From: Acanthochlamys bracteata
Taxonomy: Eukaryota > Streptophyta > Magnoliopsida > Pandanales > Velloziaceae
DNA: 64,000 nt
Direction: 5' to 3'
NCBI GenBank assembly: GCA_019914995.1
Contig: CM034136.1
Span: 1,999,270-2,063,269, forward strand
In this document: piece after piece, positions 1 through 13,000 of the stretch
How the letters are laid out: the number at the start of each line of letters is the position of its first letter
Numbering within the stretch: position 1 is the stretch's first letter
Position numbers and translations under genes: made by a program
Notes under the pieces: generated by a model
The model's database searches: none
Seen by the model: only the letters and a program-made list of their open reading frames with translations
What the model was told of the DNA's origin: nothing

Positions 1-1900
1 ACCAAAATAAAATCTTATCATTTTGATTTTTTTGAATAACAAAGGAAAAAAATCACTGATTCTTTTTTAATCTAATTTCTTTTCGTATGGATTAGAAGTT
101 CTTATTTCTATCGAGCAATCCTAAATATGCAGATGCCTTAAATTAGATTTTCTTTCTATCAGTTCAAAAGGAGTCTTTAAAACTGACTTATAGAAACCAT
201 GTTTACTAAATACATGACAGTCGAAATCATGCATCCACAACAATTTAGAAAAAAAAAGTTATTTAAGATATTTCTAACCATATCCATTAGAGTACGATTA
301 TATTTTTCTTTGATACCATTTTATTGTGGTGTATCTGACATTGTGTATTGAACACATATACCATGTCTTTGGAAAAATTTCGTAAATGGACCTCAACACT
401 GTTATGTGTTATCATACTTTTCATAATATTCGCCACTTCTTTCAGATCTGATAATTTTTATTTTTTCTATCGAACTGTTTTCAACTTTAGTAATAAATAC
501 TTATAAGGTATTTATTACTTGAAATTTTTTATATAACAGATAGACATAACCATAACATGAAAAGTCATCAATAAATATGATAAAATATTTTTTTCTACGA
601 AAGATGAAATATCAAATGATCCCAAATATTTATATGTATAATCTCAAGAAGTTGTGTGCTTCTTGTGACTCGTTTCTTTGTATGGTTAGTTTATTTTCTT
701 TTAATATAATTCACACACATACTAAGATCAGTAAAATATATGGTTAGTCTATTTCTTTATATGTTTAGTCATTTTTTACAAATCTTTCTAATTTTGATTT
801 GAATATGTGATTCAAACGTTTATACCACAAGTAAGCTGAACATTCTTTACTAAATCACGTCTAATACCAACATCATGATGTAAGGTTAAAAGTGTTTCAA
901 CAAATGAGTTTTCAAGTTTCAACTTGTATAAGCCCATATTATAAGACACTAGAACCATAATATGATTTTATTTAAACAAATAAAAATACCCATTTCTAAA
1001 CTTAAAAGAGTAGCCATACATGTCAAATTTTGATAAAGATAACAAATTGCGTGGCATAGAAGGCACATAAAGTCTTCAAACAAATCCAATTGATATCTGG
1101 AATAAAAAATCAACCGATAAGTTCCTATTGTTTCAACAAGAACTTTGACTCGATTCTCTATAAAAATAAATTTTTCATTTGGGTTTATGATTCGGGTTGT
1201 AATGAATCACTTTCTTTTCTAATCAAGCATTACGTTTCAGACAATCTTTCCAATAGTATTCAGGTTTCCTACAAAGCTGGCACTTGTCATCTTTGTGTTC
1301 ATTTTTACAGAATGGAGCAAAATACCTATATACCTTAAGTGGTCTTTGCATTTCATTGTCATTCTTTCTCCGGCTTCTTTATAGCTTTTTTATACTTAAT
1401 GAAATGAACGGAATAAGTTCATAAGTTTTAAACTTTTGTCTACTCTTGCACAAGCGTATTGTGCAATTCTTTCATATTCCATTTGGAATTGACCATTTGT
1501 CCTTAGTTAAGGCTAAGGAATTAACAATAAGCTACACAGAAAAATACTTATCACATTCATTTCCAAACACTTTAATTTTACTGTAATATTTGGTATTTGA
1601 ATAACATGCTCATTCATGATACGAGAACTATAAAATTTTATGGTGGTCAATTTACTGATAAGTGTATGATCAAGTAACTTATCAGTTGTTTGGGAACGCT
1701 TTTATATAAACTTCATAAATTTCTTAATATTTTTAGTGTTAGAAAGAGTTGACGTAACGTCTTTTGCAACAGTCATTCGTATAAACATTAAGTTTAACCT
1801 GTTTGATTTTTCCTAAACATTATGGAAAGATATCTATTCGTCGTTGCTATTATCAGTAAGAGCAGCGTTTTTCTCTGTTTAATGTGTTAAATCAGGATCC
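1..1900 (-). mobile_element. Ty1-copia retrotransposon relic (gag to integrase), cut by the window edge
   Basis: Read on the minus strand from high to low coordinates, the segment follows copia order. There are gag-like words near 1,440-1,520 and a CCHC zinc-knuckle-like CQLCRKPEYYWKDC at about 1,235-1,285. The stretch before the integrase (about 1,000-1,100) resembles the usual copia YQLDLFE...LYVPSM text. Integrase words such as GPFTKFFQRHGI follow at about 340-395. A form of the NPYEKKLDSKRIS...SYSKKSK motif lies near 15-110. Reverse transcriptase and RNase H would lie left of base 1. Stops and frameshifts break every domain, so it cannot code. No primer-binding site or clear LTR boundary was found on the right, where AT-rich tandem repeats begin. 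The family resembles the relic at 17.0-19.5 kb. Confidence 0.75.
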
Positions 1901-2250
1901 CTTACACTTAAATGAAACTAAACTTGTTCACACCAATCAGAAAAATTGAGGCCGTTAAACAGTGATACAGACGTAACATGTGAATACAGAAAGACAGAAT
2001 AGATGCTTCAAAATTAATAGATGCTCATAGATTACTACTTTGATTTCAAATATTAATACATAATCAGATTCAAACAATTCATATGAATAATAAATGTATA
2101 TTGCAATTCTTTTTTAGGTGAAATAACAACATACAAACAGAAACGTTAATTGATGATGCTAAAATAAAATTTGAACTTAATTTGATAATTAAATATATTC
2201 AAATTAAACTTACTTGTTATCTTTAGATATACTAAACAAATCTAACAGAA

Positions 2251-2573
2251 TATATAAATCACATCATATTCATAAATTATAAGAATTACGAATCAACCTT
2301 TGTGCGATTCCTAATGTCATATAATTATGAACTTCAATTATCCATAATAAAATAAAATCTTTAATAATATTATCTCAATTATAAGTATCATGTACTTGTA
2401 GATAATTGAATATATAAATCATCACATTATATTCATAAATTATAAGAATTACGAATCAATCTTTGTGCGATTCCTAATGTCATATAATTATGAACTTCAA
2501 TTATCCATAATAAAATAAAATCTTTAATAATATCATCTCAATTATAAGTATCACGTACTTGTAGATAATTGAA
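2251..2573. repeat. Two tandem copies of a 160-163 bp AT-rich unit
   Basis: The unit beginning TATATAAATC at 2,251 is repeated from 2,411 with only a few changes, including a small indel near its start. A third start (TATATAAATC) appears at 2,574 and then diverges. It abuts the copia relic and may be part of an LTR or of its flank. Confidence 0.9.
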
Positions 2574-2607
2574 TATATAAATCATATAATTTGAAATTCA
2601 TAAGAAC

Positions 2608-2815
2608 TTAACTTTTGGCCATTTTCGTGACTAACAACCATCATCATGTGAATTCAAATCGATATACAAATTACGCAATTTATAGTTTACAAAATTTACG
2701 ATTTGGTCATTTTGATAACTAAGAAATTATCATAATATAATTTAAATTGTAAAAAAGGTTTAAGATTTGGTTACTTTAGTGACTAACAAATTATCATACT
2801 GTAAATTCAAATAAT
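2608..2815. repeat. Three degenerate repeats of about 65-90 bp
   Basis: A motif of the form TTTGGTYATTTT...GACTAACAAATTATCAT...AATTCAAAT recurs at about 2,613, 2,701 and 2,765 with many substitutions. It directly follows the 160-bp tandem repeats and looks like old satellite or LTR sequence. Confidence 0.6.
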
Positions 2816-3889
2816 GAGAATGGCTCGAAATAATTATAGGCATTCAATCAGTTAACAAATTTATAATAACGTAGCTAGTAAAAATAACTTCCCAAACACT
2901 TAGTTTTAGGATTTCATAATCAACAAAGAAAACAATTTTAATGAAAAATCATTGGTTTCTAAATTCTTACATAATACCAATTGTTAGAAAAATTGTTAAT
3001 TTTATGTAATATCTAACTTACGTATTTCATAATTACAAGATCAAGAAACTTAATAATTTTTACAATGAACATACAAACGAGGGATAGCAAACATATCTTG
3101 ATCCATAATGCGCACTTATCTTCAATCAATTATTTGTCTTTTTAGAAGCATAATTTCTCTGTCTTAATCTCATCTTAATTCTTAAGAAAAACTTTAGGTG
3201 ATGGAAATTCTTTTTAAATTTTTTTTGAATGGGAGAGGAGAGAGGACCAAGTACCACATAATATAAGAATCACATTCATTATACATTAATCATCATAATT
3301 AATATAATATATGACTCTTTAAATTCTAAAATATATTCATCACCCACTATGTATATATGGGAGAATATGTGATTTTTTAATTTCATCAATACATCTAGTA
3401 AACACTATCTAAATAATGAATAATATATGTGACTTTTAAAATTCACTAATAAGATTTAGCAAATCTAATTTATTAAGCTAATTAAAATTTAACGTATGAG
3501 CAAAGTCCAATGGAAGAAAAAGTTCAAAAAATAAAGTGAAAGCAAAGCCAAACAAAGCGTAAATAAACTTTATAGATGCGTGTTGTTTAAATACTCTGTT
3601 TTTGTAAGAAGCGCTTTTACACAAATAATTTTGTAATATAAGCTGTATAAAGTCAAGATTAAATTTACTACAAGTTGAATTATACGGAAAAAAGTGTAAA
3701 CGAACCAATACTAATCACTAAAATCATATGCAAAATTGACTGAAATTTGAAACATTAATGCTTGAAAAGAAAAAGGAACCATTACCTATGTACTCTGTTC
3801 AAGCTAGCACAACAAAACGTGTATAGAACAAAATATAAGTAGGGTTCCAGAGATTGAAGGAAACACAATTAAGAACATGGTACATACAC
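2816..3889. other. AT-rich intergenic sequence, nothing recognised
   Basis: No coding similarity was seen on either strand. The part nearest 3,889 should include the 3' untranslated region and polyadenylation region of the minus-strand CASPL1-a gene. The 76-residue open frame at 3,478-3,708 (-) has no recognisable features. Confidence 0.5.
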
Positions 3890-5950
3890 TTACACAGTAG
3901 CAGCTCTTCTATGAAGACTAACCAATTTAAACAGCATCAAGGTAACATAAGCAAACGATCCGACCAAAGATAGAATAATGGCGATGGTAACGTGGTTGCA
4001 GAACTTGCCATAGACGTTGCAGATCTTCTTCCACCCCGTATGCGGGTCTCCGTTCCTGCCCACGATTCCGATAGCCGCTGCTGCACCGATGCTTGAAAAA
4101 AGAAGAGAGATTGATAGAATGTCTGTGATGGATATTGGAAGAGAGGAAGCTCCTTTACGGTGTCCGGTTGCCATGGATGCTATTAGCGAGAGAAATGAGT
4201 ATGCGCAGACTATTGCGTTGGCTATGATGAAGTATCTGCGGAGAGACGATAGCAAATAGACAGCATAAGTTGATGAAGTAATTGGAGCAAACGTAGAGGT
4301 TGGATTTATGTGTATGAATATATAATACTTGGCAGCACTTGCGCTTGTTAAAACCAGCGGTTCTGCTTAACTGTTTTGACGAATTAATTTATTATTGACT
4401 TCGTACTTAACTATAACTTGCAATTTATTTATGTAAAACTATATACGTAAGTTGATAGAAGCAATTCCCTCCTTATAGGGTTCTCATTTTAAACAATCCG
4501 ATCGTTTGATCAAACTGCTACAATTCCCTCGATCTATATATATTTTTAAAAAATAATGTATTTATCTCCGATTCACAATCGCCTAATTGAATCATAATTT
4601 TTTGATTGCTGAATCGGAGGTTTAGAAATGAGTGGGCAAAAAGAGAGATTTTATTATCTCTCTATATGTATACTTTTATTAATTGAGGTGGGACAACAGT
4701 TTATGCGATGCCGTATAGGACGGATGGTAGTAGTGTTTATGTATTTGGTAGAAACATATCATGCTATTATTGCATAAAGAAGAACACCTTTTCTATCCAT
4801 GGTAATTAGATAAGTTTTTGTATATGACAAATAAAGTACACAACTAAATTTTACTTTAGGAGAACTACCAAAGAACCTCAGTTGGCAATTTTCTTATTGA
4901 AATTGTTGATGCAATGTTCAATAGACGTCCCAAAATTATTTGCAGTACTGCACTATGTTATTTATGTAGATTTAATTATAAACTAAGAGATTTTTCGGAG
5001 TGCCTATTAAAAAAGAACTTTTTGAATAAAAAAATATTTTAAAAGTATTTTAAAAATTTTTAAAAAATGAGCTCTATTTTTTTACTTAAAAAAATAATAA
5101 AAATAACTAATTAATAAAAAGATTTTATAACGTAGAATTTTTTTAACTATTAAAATCTTTTGAAAAATTTTATAAAATATTTTAGAAATTTTATTAAAAA
5201 GAATAAAATAAAAAATTCATGGAAAAAAGTTCGCCTAAGTATGGCCTAATTAGTAAATAAGCATATGATGCAAAAAAGTAAATCTACTTAAACAAAATCA
5301 GCATAAAATTGTAAAGCTTCTATATACAGGAGTACGTCAAGAGATGTAATTAATCAATGGTACTCCATCGATCGATCTTCTAATTAAAACCCATATTCGA
5401 TAGATGTATCTCATCCATCCCTACCGCACAATAAAGAATGAACAATACAAATGACTGCCAGAATAATACCCAAAATTCATAGGAATAAGCTCAGGTAAAG
5501 TTATAATAAGAAAATAGAAAAATTAAGAAATCTCTATATAGTGTGCGCGGTATTATCTAGGAATTAGAAGAAAGTAAATAGATTTTGAAGAAGTACGTAA
5601 AACCGTAAACCTAGCTAATCTGTAAGGGATCAGAATTAGAAGTTGCTCGAAGAAGAAAGAACAAGAACGATTTACTTGAACGCCGACGAGTAGGTCGACT
5701 TCGCCGTAATGGTGACAGGCAACGCCGGCAGTGTCGGCACGACGTCGATGGGTACCGTCTCCGTTTGCTTTGCCAGTCCCATAACTAGGGTTGCAGCAAG
5801 CGTCAGTGCCAAAGCCAAAAACCTTAACGCAGCTTGCGCAGCTACTCCTCCTCCACCTCCTCCTCCTCTTCCATATCTTGATGACTCTGCTGCCGCCGTG
5901 CTTGCTCCTCCAACACTTTTCGTTCCTTCCTTTGATGCTGTAGAGTCCAT
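3890..5950 (-). CDS. CASPL1: CASP-like protein, CASPL1 group (CASPL1-a), two exons, 206 aa
   Basis: CASP-like proteins are small four-pass plasma-membrane proteins related to the Casparian strip scaffold CASPs; most have no known specific role. Exon 1 is 5950-5676 and exon 2 is 4235-3890. The donor GTAAAT and acceptor CCGCAG give a phase-2 junction that restores AFKYFIIANAI. The sum is 621 nt including the stop, in frame. A Gly/Ala/Ser-rich cytosolic N-terminus (residues 1-40, with seven consecutive Gly) precedes four predicted membrane spans at about 42-60, 93-113, 128-150 and 172-196. The family's conserved Arg in span 1 (R43) and Asp in span 3 (D130) are present, as is the LGLAKQT-like end of span 1 (MGLAKQTETV). 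I chose the Met at 5950 because the longer in-frame extension upstream overlaps the TATA box. The 1.44-kb intron contains an AT-rich MITE-like element. Recognition of the family is firm; the subgroup is likely. Confidence 0.9.
4990..5236. mobile_element. AT-rich MITE-like element inside the CASPL1-a intron
   Basis: About 250 bp of nearly pure A/T, bounded by short imperfect inverted ends (GGAGTGCCTATT... and ...AAGTTCGCC). The core resembles similar elements near 8.6, 27.6, 31.3, 38.9, 45.3 and 56.1 kb. No coding capacity. Confidence 0.45.
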
Positions 5951-6008
5951 CACTGAGGAGATGATAGTAGATATAAGAAGAAGTGAAATGAAGAGCCGAG
6001 GTGAAGAA

Positions 6009-6018
6009 ATTATATAGA
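6009..6018 (-). promoter_or_regulatory. Probable TATA box of CASPL1-a
   Basis: CTATATAATT on the minus strand lies about 60 bp upstream of the chosen ATG (5950). This is a usual distance for a plant core promoter with a short leader. Inferred from sequence and position only. Confidence 0.5.
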
Positions 6019-6825
6019 CTTGTGAAAATGAAACATCATACTTGGTTTTAAATATTGTCAACCAAAACAACAAACATTGATTAATTCTTAAAATCCGATC
6101 ATAGAGAGTTTAGCACTAATAATACAGCTACTCAATTCTCTTTCACTTATAACGAGTGAATATTAGGTTGACATTTCTTCATGAAGGATAAACTGATGAA
6201 TGGGACGGATATGGTTACAGCAAGAATCACGAGGGCAAGTGGGATTGCAAGAGCTTTCGAACTTCAATGGCGACAAGAAATCGTAAATGAAGAAAGATAA
6301 GAGATGAGAGTTGAGAACAGTAGACCATACTGGAAATTATTGGGATATAATAGAAAATTTTGCATTTAAAGTAGCTTGCTACCTAAGGTTTACATTTCAG
6401 CTATTCACATCGGTAGTTGGAGGTTGAAGTGTGGGCGCGGTTTCTTAATGGCAATCTGTTCATAAACAGGTGCCAACAGTAATGTCGTACGTAGACGGAG
6501 AATCGGATAGCTGTCAAATCGACGGCTCCATTGGTTTGCCATTTTAAGGACTCGTCTGTGACAATATTTTATTTCCTACTTCATTTATTTTATTTTTTGT
6601 TTTATAAAATATAAAAAACTTGGTGATGAAATGCCGATAATAAACATAAATAAATTATATTATAAAATTTTTATTAATTTTAATTTAATAAAATTTAAAT
6701 TCATTTAAAAAATAAAAAAATTTTCTTAAAACTTTTTATTTTTAAAATCCTTCCTCAGTAGAATGAACAGGAACACATAATCTCAACATCATATAATAAA
6801 GATGTACTAACTTTTGTTAATAAGT
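6019..6825. other. Promoter-side intergenic DNA with an A/T-only block
   Basis: 6,019-6,560 is mixed sequence and should include the upstream promoter of CASPL1-a. About 6,560-6,750 is almost pure A/T with mirror-like runs, probably another decayed MITE. No gene was recognised. Confidence 0.45.
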
Positions 6826-7070
6826 GCGTGTTTATTTAGGCTAGTGGGTGAAGTCGAAATTTTAAGAAGTGGATTTAAAAAATAAAATAAAAAATAAAAA
6901 TATTTAATATAAATAAAATTTTATATTAATTTTATAGTTATAATAAGTTTTAAAATTAAACGTTTTTTAAAAAGAATTTATTAATAAAAAAATTATTTTA
7001 ATATATATATATATTTTTTATATTAAAAATAAATTTTAAAAAAATAAATTTGAAGCGACGGTAAACACGC
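6826..7070. mobile_element. MITE with GCGTGTTTA/TAAACACGC terminal inverted repeats
   Basis: GCGTGTTTA at 6,826-6,834 is the exact inverse of TAAACACGC at 7,062-7,070. The 245-bp interior is A/T-rich and noncoding. A related end pair (GGTGCTTGTTTA / AATAAACACC) bounds a similar element at 60.54 kb. Confidence 0.6.
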
Positions 7071-7329
7071 CGCTTAAGTGTCGAGCGTAGTCGTTAAGCT
7101 TCATTATCTTCTTGCATATGTCAGTGGGTTTGCTTCAGGGAGACAGAATATGGGCTACCCTTGAATGTAGTGCCGAAGTAAATGCATGAGAGAAGTAGGT
7201 GATTGTTTGACGTAAGGTTCGTAGCTCGAAAGAGATGAAAATATAATTCTAACTTGGAATAAGGTTCACTAAAATTTTTCTTTTTATTCTTCCATAATTT
7301 CAGCTTGAGGTTGCAATTTGGATTCATAT

Positions 7330-8066
7330 ATTGATTTTGGATCAAACTCATTTAATAATCGATTCAAATTCGTTCAATCTTAGCTAAATCTATAAATTTA
7401 TACGGATCAAAATTATCTAACTCTAATTCTATTTATTAGTAATTAGATCAAATTCGAATCGACTTATTTAATAATTAAAATTTATTAATTATTAATTTTA
7501 TATTTTTAAAATTCAGCAAAATTATAAGATCAGTTATAATAAAAGTGCATAATATTATTAATGATGAGATATAGTGAATACCCGTTAAAATATGTATTTT
7601 TTAGTATCTTCATTGGTTCTTAAAATATTCAAAAATATTTATTTTTATTTTTTAAAAATATGTATTGACAGCTGAAATTTTATGATTATAAATATATACT
7701 AATAATTTTGATAAAATTTTTTATAAACGTAGCTATTTAATAAAATTTTATTAAAAGCTTTTATACGAAATTTAAATTCGTCATTATAGATACACCTACA
7801 TAGTAATACTTTCGATAATATTATAATTCTCATCTTACACTATTTTACTAAGATATAAAAATAATAATTAATTATAAATACTATATAATATAATAATTTA
7901 TAAATTACTATTATCGATTATTTATATTGCCAATATTTTAATATACAAAAAATAAAAATCAAATATTATTTCTTCAAAATATGATAATTCGGATTAATAG
8001 ATCAATTTCGGGTTAACTCGGATCAACCCATTTAATAACCGGGTCCAATTTGTTCAACTCTAATCC
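7330..8066. repeat. Pair of short direct repeats flanking 640 bp of AT-rich DNA
   Basis: A segment reading GGATCAAACTCATTTAATAA at about 7,337-7,380 recurs as GGATCAACCCATTTAATAAC at about 8,021-8,066, with the continuation also similar. Both are in the same orientation. They could be the ends of a small nonautonomous LTR element or two fragments of a dispersed repeat. The interval between them shows no genes. Confidence 0.45.
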
Positions 8067-8082
8067 AACCTATAAAATATCA

Positions 8083-8286
8083 GTTAGAAATATAACCCAT
8101 AAAATATCAGCTCAATCAGACCGCGAATTCATCTTCATCTGGTCATTTGATTAAAAAGATAGAAAGTAAGAATACTTAAAAATATATATATATATATTAT
8201 ATTATTTCTATCATCTTGATCAAGTGATCCGATGAAAGTTAATTCGCTGTCCGATTGAGCTGAAATTTTATTGGTATATTTCTAAC
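8083..8286. mobile_element. Hairpin MITE with about 80-bp inverted arms
   Basis: The left arm 8,083-8,162 and right arm 8,208-8,286 are imperfect inverse copies. GTTAGAAATATA pairs with TATATTTCTAAC, and the core AGCTCAATC pairs with GATTGAGCT. The arms surround a 45-bp A/T loop. No open frame. Confidence 0.7.
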
Positions 8287-8377
8287 TCATAGTTTTTCAT
8301 ATTCAACGGTGAAGATTGGATTTGAAGATCACTTCAATCATAAATTAAAAAAGGTGTGTTCAGAAGTGCTAATAAGG

Positions 8378-8386
8378 AGGAAGTGC

Positions 8387-8427
<41 letters not shown>

Positions 8428-8477
8428 TATAGGATGTATGTATTTTTATACTCTCATACACTCTGTGGGCACTTCCT
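8378..8477. repeat. Inverted repeat enclosing an (AT)n microsatellite
   Basis: AGGAAGTGCCCA at 8,378-8,389 is the exact inverse of TGGGCACTTCCT at 8,466-8,477. The loop carries an uninterrupted (AT)n run at about 8,389-8,425. This may be the grown centre of a MITE palindrome. Confidence 0.75.
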
Positions 8478-8607
8478 AAATATTTTTGATTTGGGAGACA
8501 TTCAAATTGAATCTCCACTGTTGGATATAAAGAATAATGAGATTACGATTTGACTTTCATCCGGCCTCTTCATGAAGATAACACAAATAGTAAAAATGGA
8601 TAAAACA

Positions 8608-8862
8608 TATGTACTTTTTTTAAAAGAGTTTTGAGAAAATTTATTATCAATTTTTTATTTCATATTTTTAAATAAATAATTTATAATATTCTACAGAATT
8701 TTTTTAAAATTTTAAAAAATATAAAAAAATTCTACGTAATAAGACCTTCTTATTTCTTATTTTTATTATATTTTTAAGGTCAAAATAATAAAGCTCGTTT
8801 ATTGAAATAGAATTAAAATATTTTCATTCTAAAAAAGCTATTTTTAAAAGCACTTTCAAATA
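8608..8862. mobile_element. AT-rich MITE-like element
   Basis: A/T-rich 250-bp block ending AAAAGCACTTTCAAAT. It shares its core order (a run with ATATAAAAAAATTCTA, then a CTTATT block, then the end motif) with the element at 56.1 kb. Confidence 0.5.
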
Positions 8863-8869
8863 CCTGTTA

Positions 8870-10004
8870 AATTCTCTTAATCTTTTGTCTCTACCCTAGT
8901 AAATTTTAGTCCTTCCTCTCTCCCAAAAGTGTTCCATAAGAATCACATAACTCTTATGAACGGCTATATCTTTATGTCTACGAAAGACATGCCTGATCCA
9001 TCTTTGGTACTCTTTCTTAGTTTGTCCTTAATCTATGTGACGGTTACTTGTTGATGTGTATCTTCATTTTGTATTTTGTCTATTTGAATATACCCATATA
9101 TTCTATTAACATTCTTATTTTCTTTGCATTTATTTTGTGGACATATAGAATTTTAGTAGCCCGACAATCACTATAGTATAATATTTTAAGTCGAATAACT
9201 GTTCTATAAAACTCATCTTTTAGCTTTAAAAAGATATTTTTATCATACAAAATTTCGATAGAACATCACCATGTCACCCGTTCTACTTTAATCATATGCG
9301 TAATCTTTAAGTCTTCATTCCGTATGAGTATTTTTAAAATTATCACTTTGCAGTACAACATAATCATCTACAGTAAACATTGAGAGTTGCAGCCTATGTC
9401 CAGTGAACATTGAGACAAATTTCGTGTTCCCTTTCATTAAAAGTAATGGAAGCGAAACTTGTACATAATTTCCAGAATGAAAGAAGCTTCTGACCATTAA
9501 CAAGCTCATGTGCGATTTTGGGGAGCAAAGCGCAATTTTGTTGAGTTTAAAGTCGAAGGAGAAGAGAAAAAAATGCAAGTAATAATCAAACAGAGCGGCA
9601 AGAGCTTCCGCCAACATCCAGCATCCGTCAGTTGCACTACGATCTTGGTAACCAAATGAAGTTAAAATTCTAAGTCAGCAGAAGATTAAAATACATGCAG
9701 TGAAGGAACCAAACAAAGTAGTATTTTTTCATGCTTGCCAACACATGATACAAGTTTAAATTCTTACAAGTTGTTATGAATCTCATTCTTCTCTTCACTC
9801 TCGTTACAACTCTCGGTACAGAAACCTAGGTATCCTGTTTAGTCATGTAACTTACCAGCAAAACTAGCAGATAAATCACTATGGAATCTAGGACATCATG
9901 TTCATATAATTTCACACTCAAAAGCAGCACAAAAATCAGTGGGAGAACTAAACACACTTCCACTTACCTACAAATTAGTTCTTTTTATTACTAATGTCAA
10001 ATTT
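8870..10004. other. Intergenic region and 3' flank of eIF2B alpha
   Basis: Nothing coding was recognised. The part next to 10,005 should be the eIF2B alpha 3' untranslated region. A 100-residue frame at 9,315-9,617 (-) has no family features, and I do not call it a gene. Confidence 0.45.
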
Positions 10005-13000
10005 CTACAGATAGAGCTGAATGAGCTCATCACTAACAACAGATGGTGTAAGAGCTCCAAGATCTGTGAATAAGAGTGTAAGGTACTGTGGGGGAGTGTA
10101 GTCCCTTGCTGATGATTCAACTTCAACTCCTTTTGGGATGGGAACCCCAAAATCGATTTGGCGAAGTGCTGGGGCGAGATCTTTCTGGTCCAGAGGATAC
10201 ATGCGGGCAAACTGCAAGGAACATTTTATACCGTTCTGAGCTCTAGCTTCTGAAGTCAGGATTTTGGAAATAAGAAAGTAACTCAAGTCTTGCGACTTCG
10301 TTCAGCTTAAAAGAGACTAAATCTTTACTTATAAAAGATGCAAATCTTTTGGACATAGATGTATGCATACCCAACAAGTTATATAGATTTCTAACTGTGG
10401 AAAAGGCCAAAAGTGCAAGAAAAACTTGCTATACAGCGCATGCTATAGCAACCTATAAACAAGTCTAAGCTGAGTTGAAATGCTCATTGGGACAAGTCTC
10501 ACTCATTTGAAGAGCTTCAACCATTTGGTTCCTATCCAAGTAATAGGCTTGTCCAAATCTACCTACTCATTGTCGCTGTCTACATAAAAGTGCATTAATG
10601 CTGTCTTGCAGGTGGTTTGTTTGATCTAACAAAAATTTGCATTTAAAATTGAAATGCTTTTAGTGGAATCCCAATACCTTGTGTAAGGCATGACAGAGAT
10701 CTATAATTCATGACAACAAGGTGAAACAGGTTTAAACTTCAGAATCTATGATGCTCCTTGATTACTACTTGCAATTACTACAGGAAATAATAGCATTAGT
10801 AGTCTCATTTGTCTACAATGATGTGGTTAAGTAAGACACAAGCTTTCTAATCTAGTCGTTGATGCTTCCATTGCAGTAGGATGCTCCACAAGTTCTGTGA
10901 AATTTTAGCTCCTTCCTTTAATAAGCAGGCACACACATGATACAGCTGGGGCTCAACTTTCACGACAGTATTACTTAAAGCATTTAGTTTGGCCAATGAA
11001 AAGTATCAACTTTCAAGACAGTACCAACTTTCATCACAGTAGGATGAAACTAAATGCTTTAGTAACTTTGATTCTATGAACTATCTCAACAGGTGTGAGT
11101 ATTGCAATATCTAACAGCCAAGTTGCCTTCAAGCTCACAAAAAAAAATACTTTAGTCCTTATGGCCAATGAAAACAATGAACAATCTACAGTTACTGTCT
11201 ACATTTCCTCCTTATGGCAAAGGAGCCTAGCAATACTAGATTGAAACTCTTAACTAATTAGTTACTTTCATTTTCCTTTATGATTTACAGCAGTTGTTGC
11301 CGCCACCACCAGCAAGATACCCTCTCTACCGTCCACTGCTTGCTTGAGACTCTAACTGATTGCCTTCTCTGGCTGAGTTGTTGCCACCACCAACCAGTAT
11401 GACTCCCTCTCATCTGCCCACTACTTGCTTTAGTGATTGAACCAGCGACTTTCACCTCCAACCTTGCTTATTTCACTTTGTTTAACCTAGCCAATAGGTT
11501 CTCCCTTTAAGGTAATGGTATCTTACTCCATGAATTCGTGCGTCCAATGACAGATACGAATTATATGTTGATAACCTGTATAAGCTACTTGAAAAATTAT
11601 CTTCATTTAGGAGACATTTTATGCACACAGATAGGAGAGAGGGATTAACCTTTCCTCATATCTACTATTAACTAGTGTTCTGCTCTATGTTATGTGTACG
11701 TCTTTTCAGAGACAAGAATCAAAGATCATTTTAGCTTCATGACGCATGAGATGCCTTACTGCACGTATTTAATCTAACTTGTAACTAGCAATGAGAGGCT
11801 TCTTGTGTCTTCCAATTTATGATAAATGACATAAACTTAAAAGGGAAGTAAATCTGGTCCCAGTGTCTTACTTTGTAACTCTCAGCCGCAACATAAACAG
11901 GCTTGCTCATGCTGTGTGCCACAAGTGCAATTTGGTAGGTTCCCATCATGTTAATAATTCCTCCACTTTCAACTACAGCATCTGCCCCAAAAAATACCAT
12001 ATCAACCTCATCCATGGTGTAGGCAGCTGCTGAGTCAATCAAAAGCTTGACAGGAACTCCTAGCGCTGCTATCTCTTTAGAGAAACGCAACCCAGTCCTA
12101 TCCGGCCTTCCCTCTGCATACATACAAAAGTAATATATCAATGAGTAATACAAAAGAGCTTTCTACAAAAATTTAGGTATGTATAAGGCACTTTAGTTTG
12201 CGAAAACAACCTGTGCAAAGTACCCGAAACAATTTCTTGTTTGAAGCTGCGAGCTTGAGCACTTCGAGCACAACTCTTGAGTATCCATGAACAAGTATAG
12301 TGCAACCATCAAATATGAAATCCTGACTCAGCATTGCAATCGTCCGACGAGCCTATCATAAAATATTATCACATGATCAGTTAATTCCTTAGGCTTTTAC
12401 AAATGCTCAATTATGTGATCAGCAAAAGTGAAAGAAATGTTTCACCTTGAGGGAGATTTCACCAAATTTTTCAGCTCGCTCGATGAGTCTTGATTTCGCA
12501 GCATCGAAGTCCTCATACTCCAATGCAGATGTCCTTGTCACATACCGCATAAATAAATCACAGCCAGCTGACAGAGATATTGAAGTCTTGTCCCACGACT
12601 GGACAAATTTTCAAAACCATAGAGTACACAAAACTGTCAATTAAACATTTCCTCGAACAGATCGTATGCATGTATAAATGATGAGTAACTAATCAATACT
12701 ATCTTGACTACCGTAATAATAAACGAATATCTATAAAACATTTCGTCGAACAGGTCGTGTGCATATTACCTTAAGGGCATCAGAGGCAGCAGAGAGTTCG
12801 CCCTCTAGCTCCATCATGGTTGTGGCCGTGCTATTGCGAATAACCGCAGCCAGAGCCATGATCGCTGCAACAGCTTCAGCTATATCAGGCTGCCTACGCC
12901 AGTGATTGAACTCATGAATAACATCGCTCTTCCTGCTCCCATCACTACCACCACGTGTCGTAGATGGATTGATTGGTCCTAAGGGGACGTCGGCTGCAGC

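Noticed and set aside
2251..2573. Tandem repeats considered as a CRISPR-like array
   Set aside because: Only two long, near-identical AT-rich units without spacers, in plant nuclear DNA.
4017..4259. 80-residue plus-strand frame
   Set aside because: Antisense shadow of CASPL1-a exon 2.
5709..6017. 102-residue plus-strand frame with a run of prolines
   Set aside because: It is the antisense of CASPL1-a exon 1; the proline run is the complement of the glycine run.
9315..9617. 100-residue minus-strand frame downstream of eIF2B alpha
   Set aside because: No domain, no splice partners found; probably 3' flank sequence.
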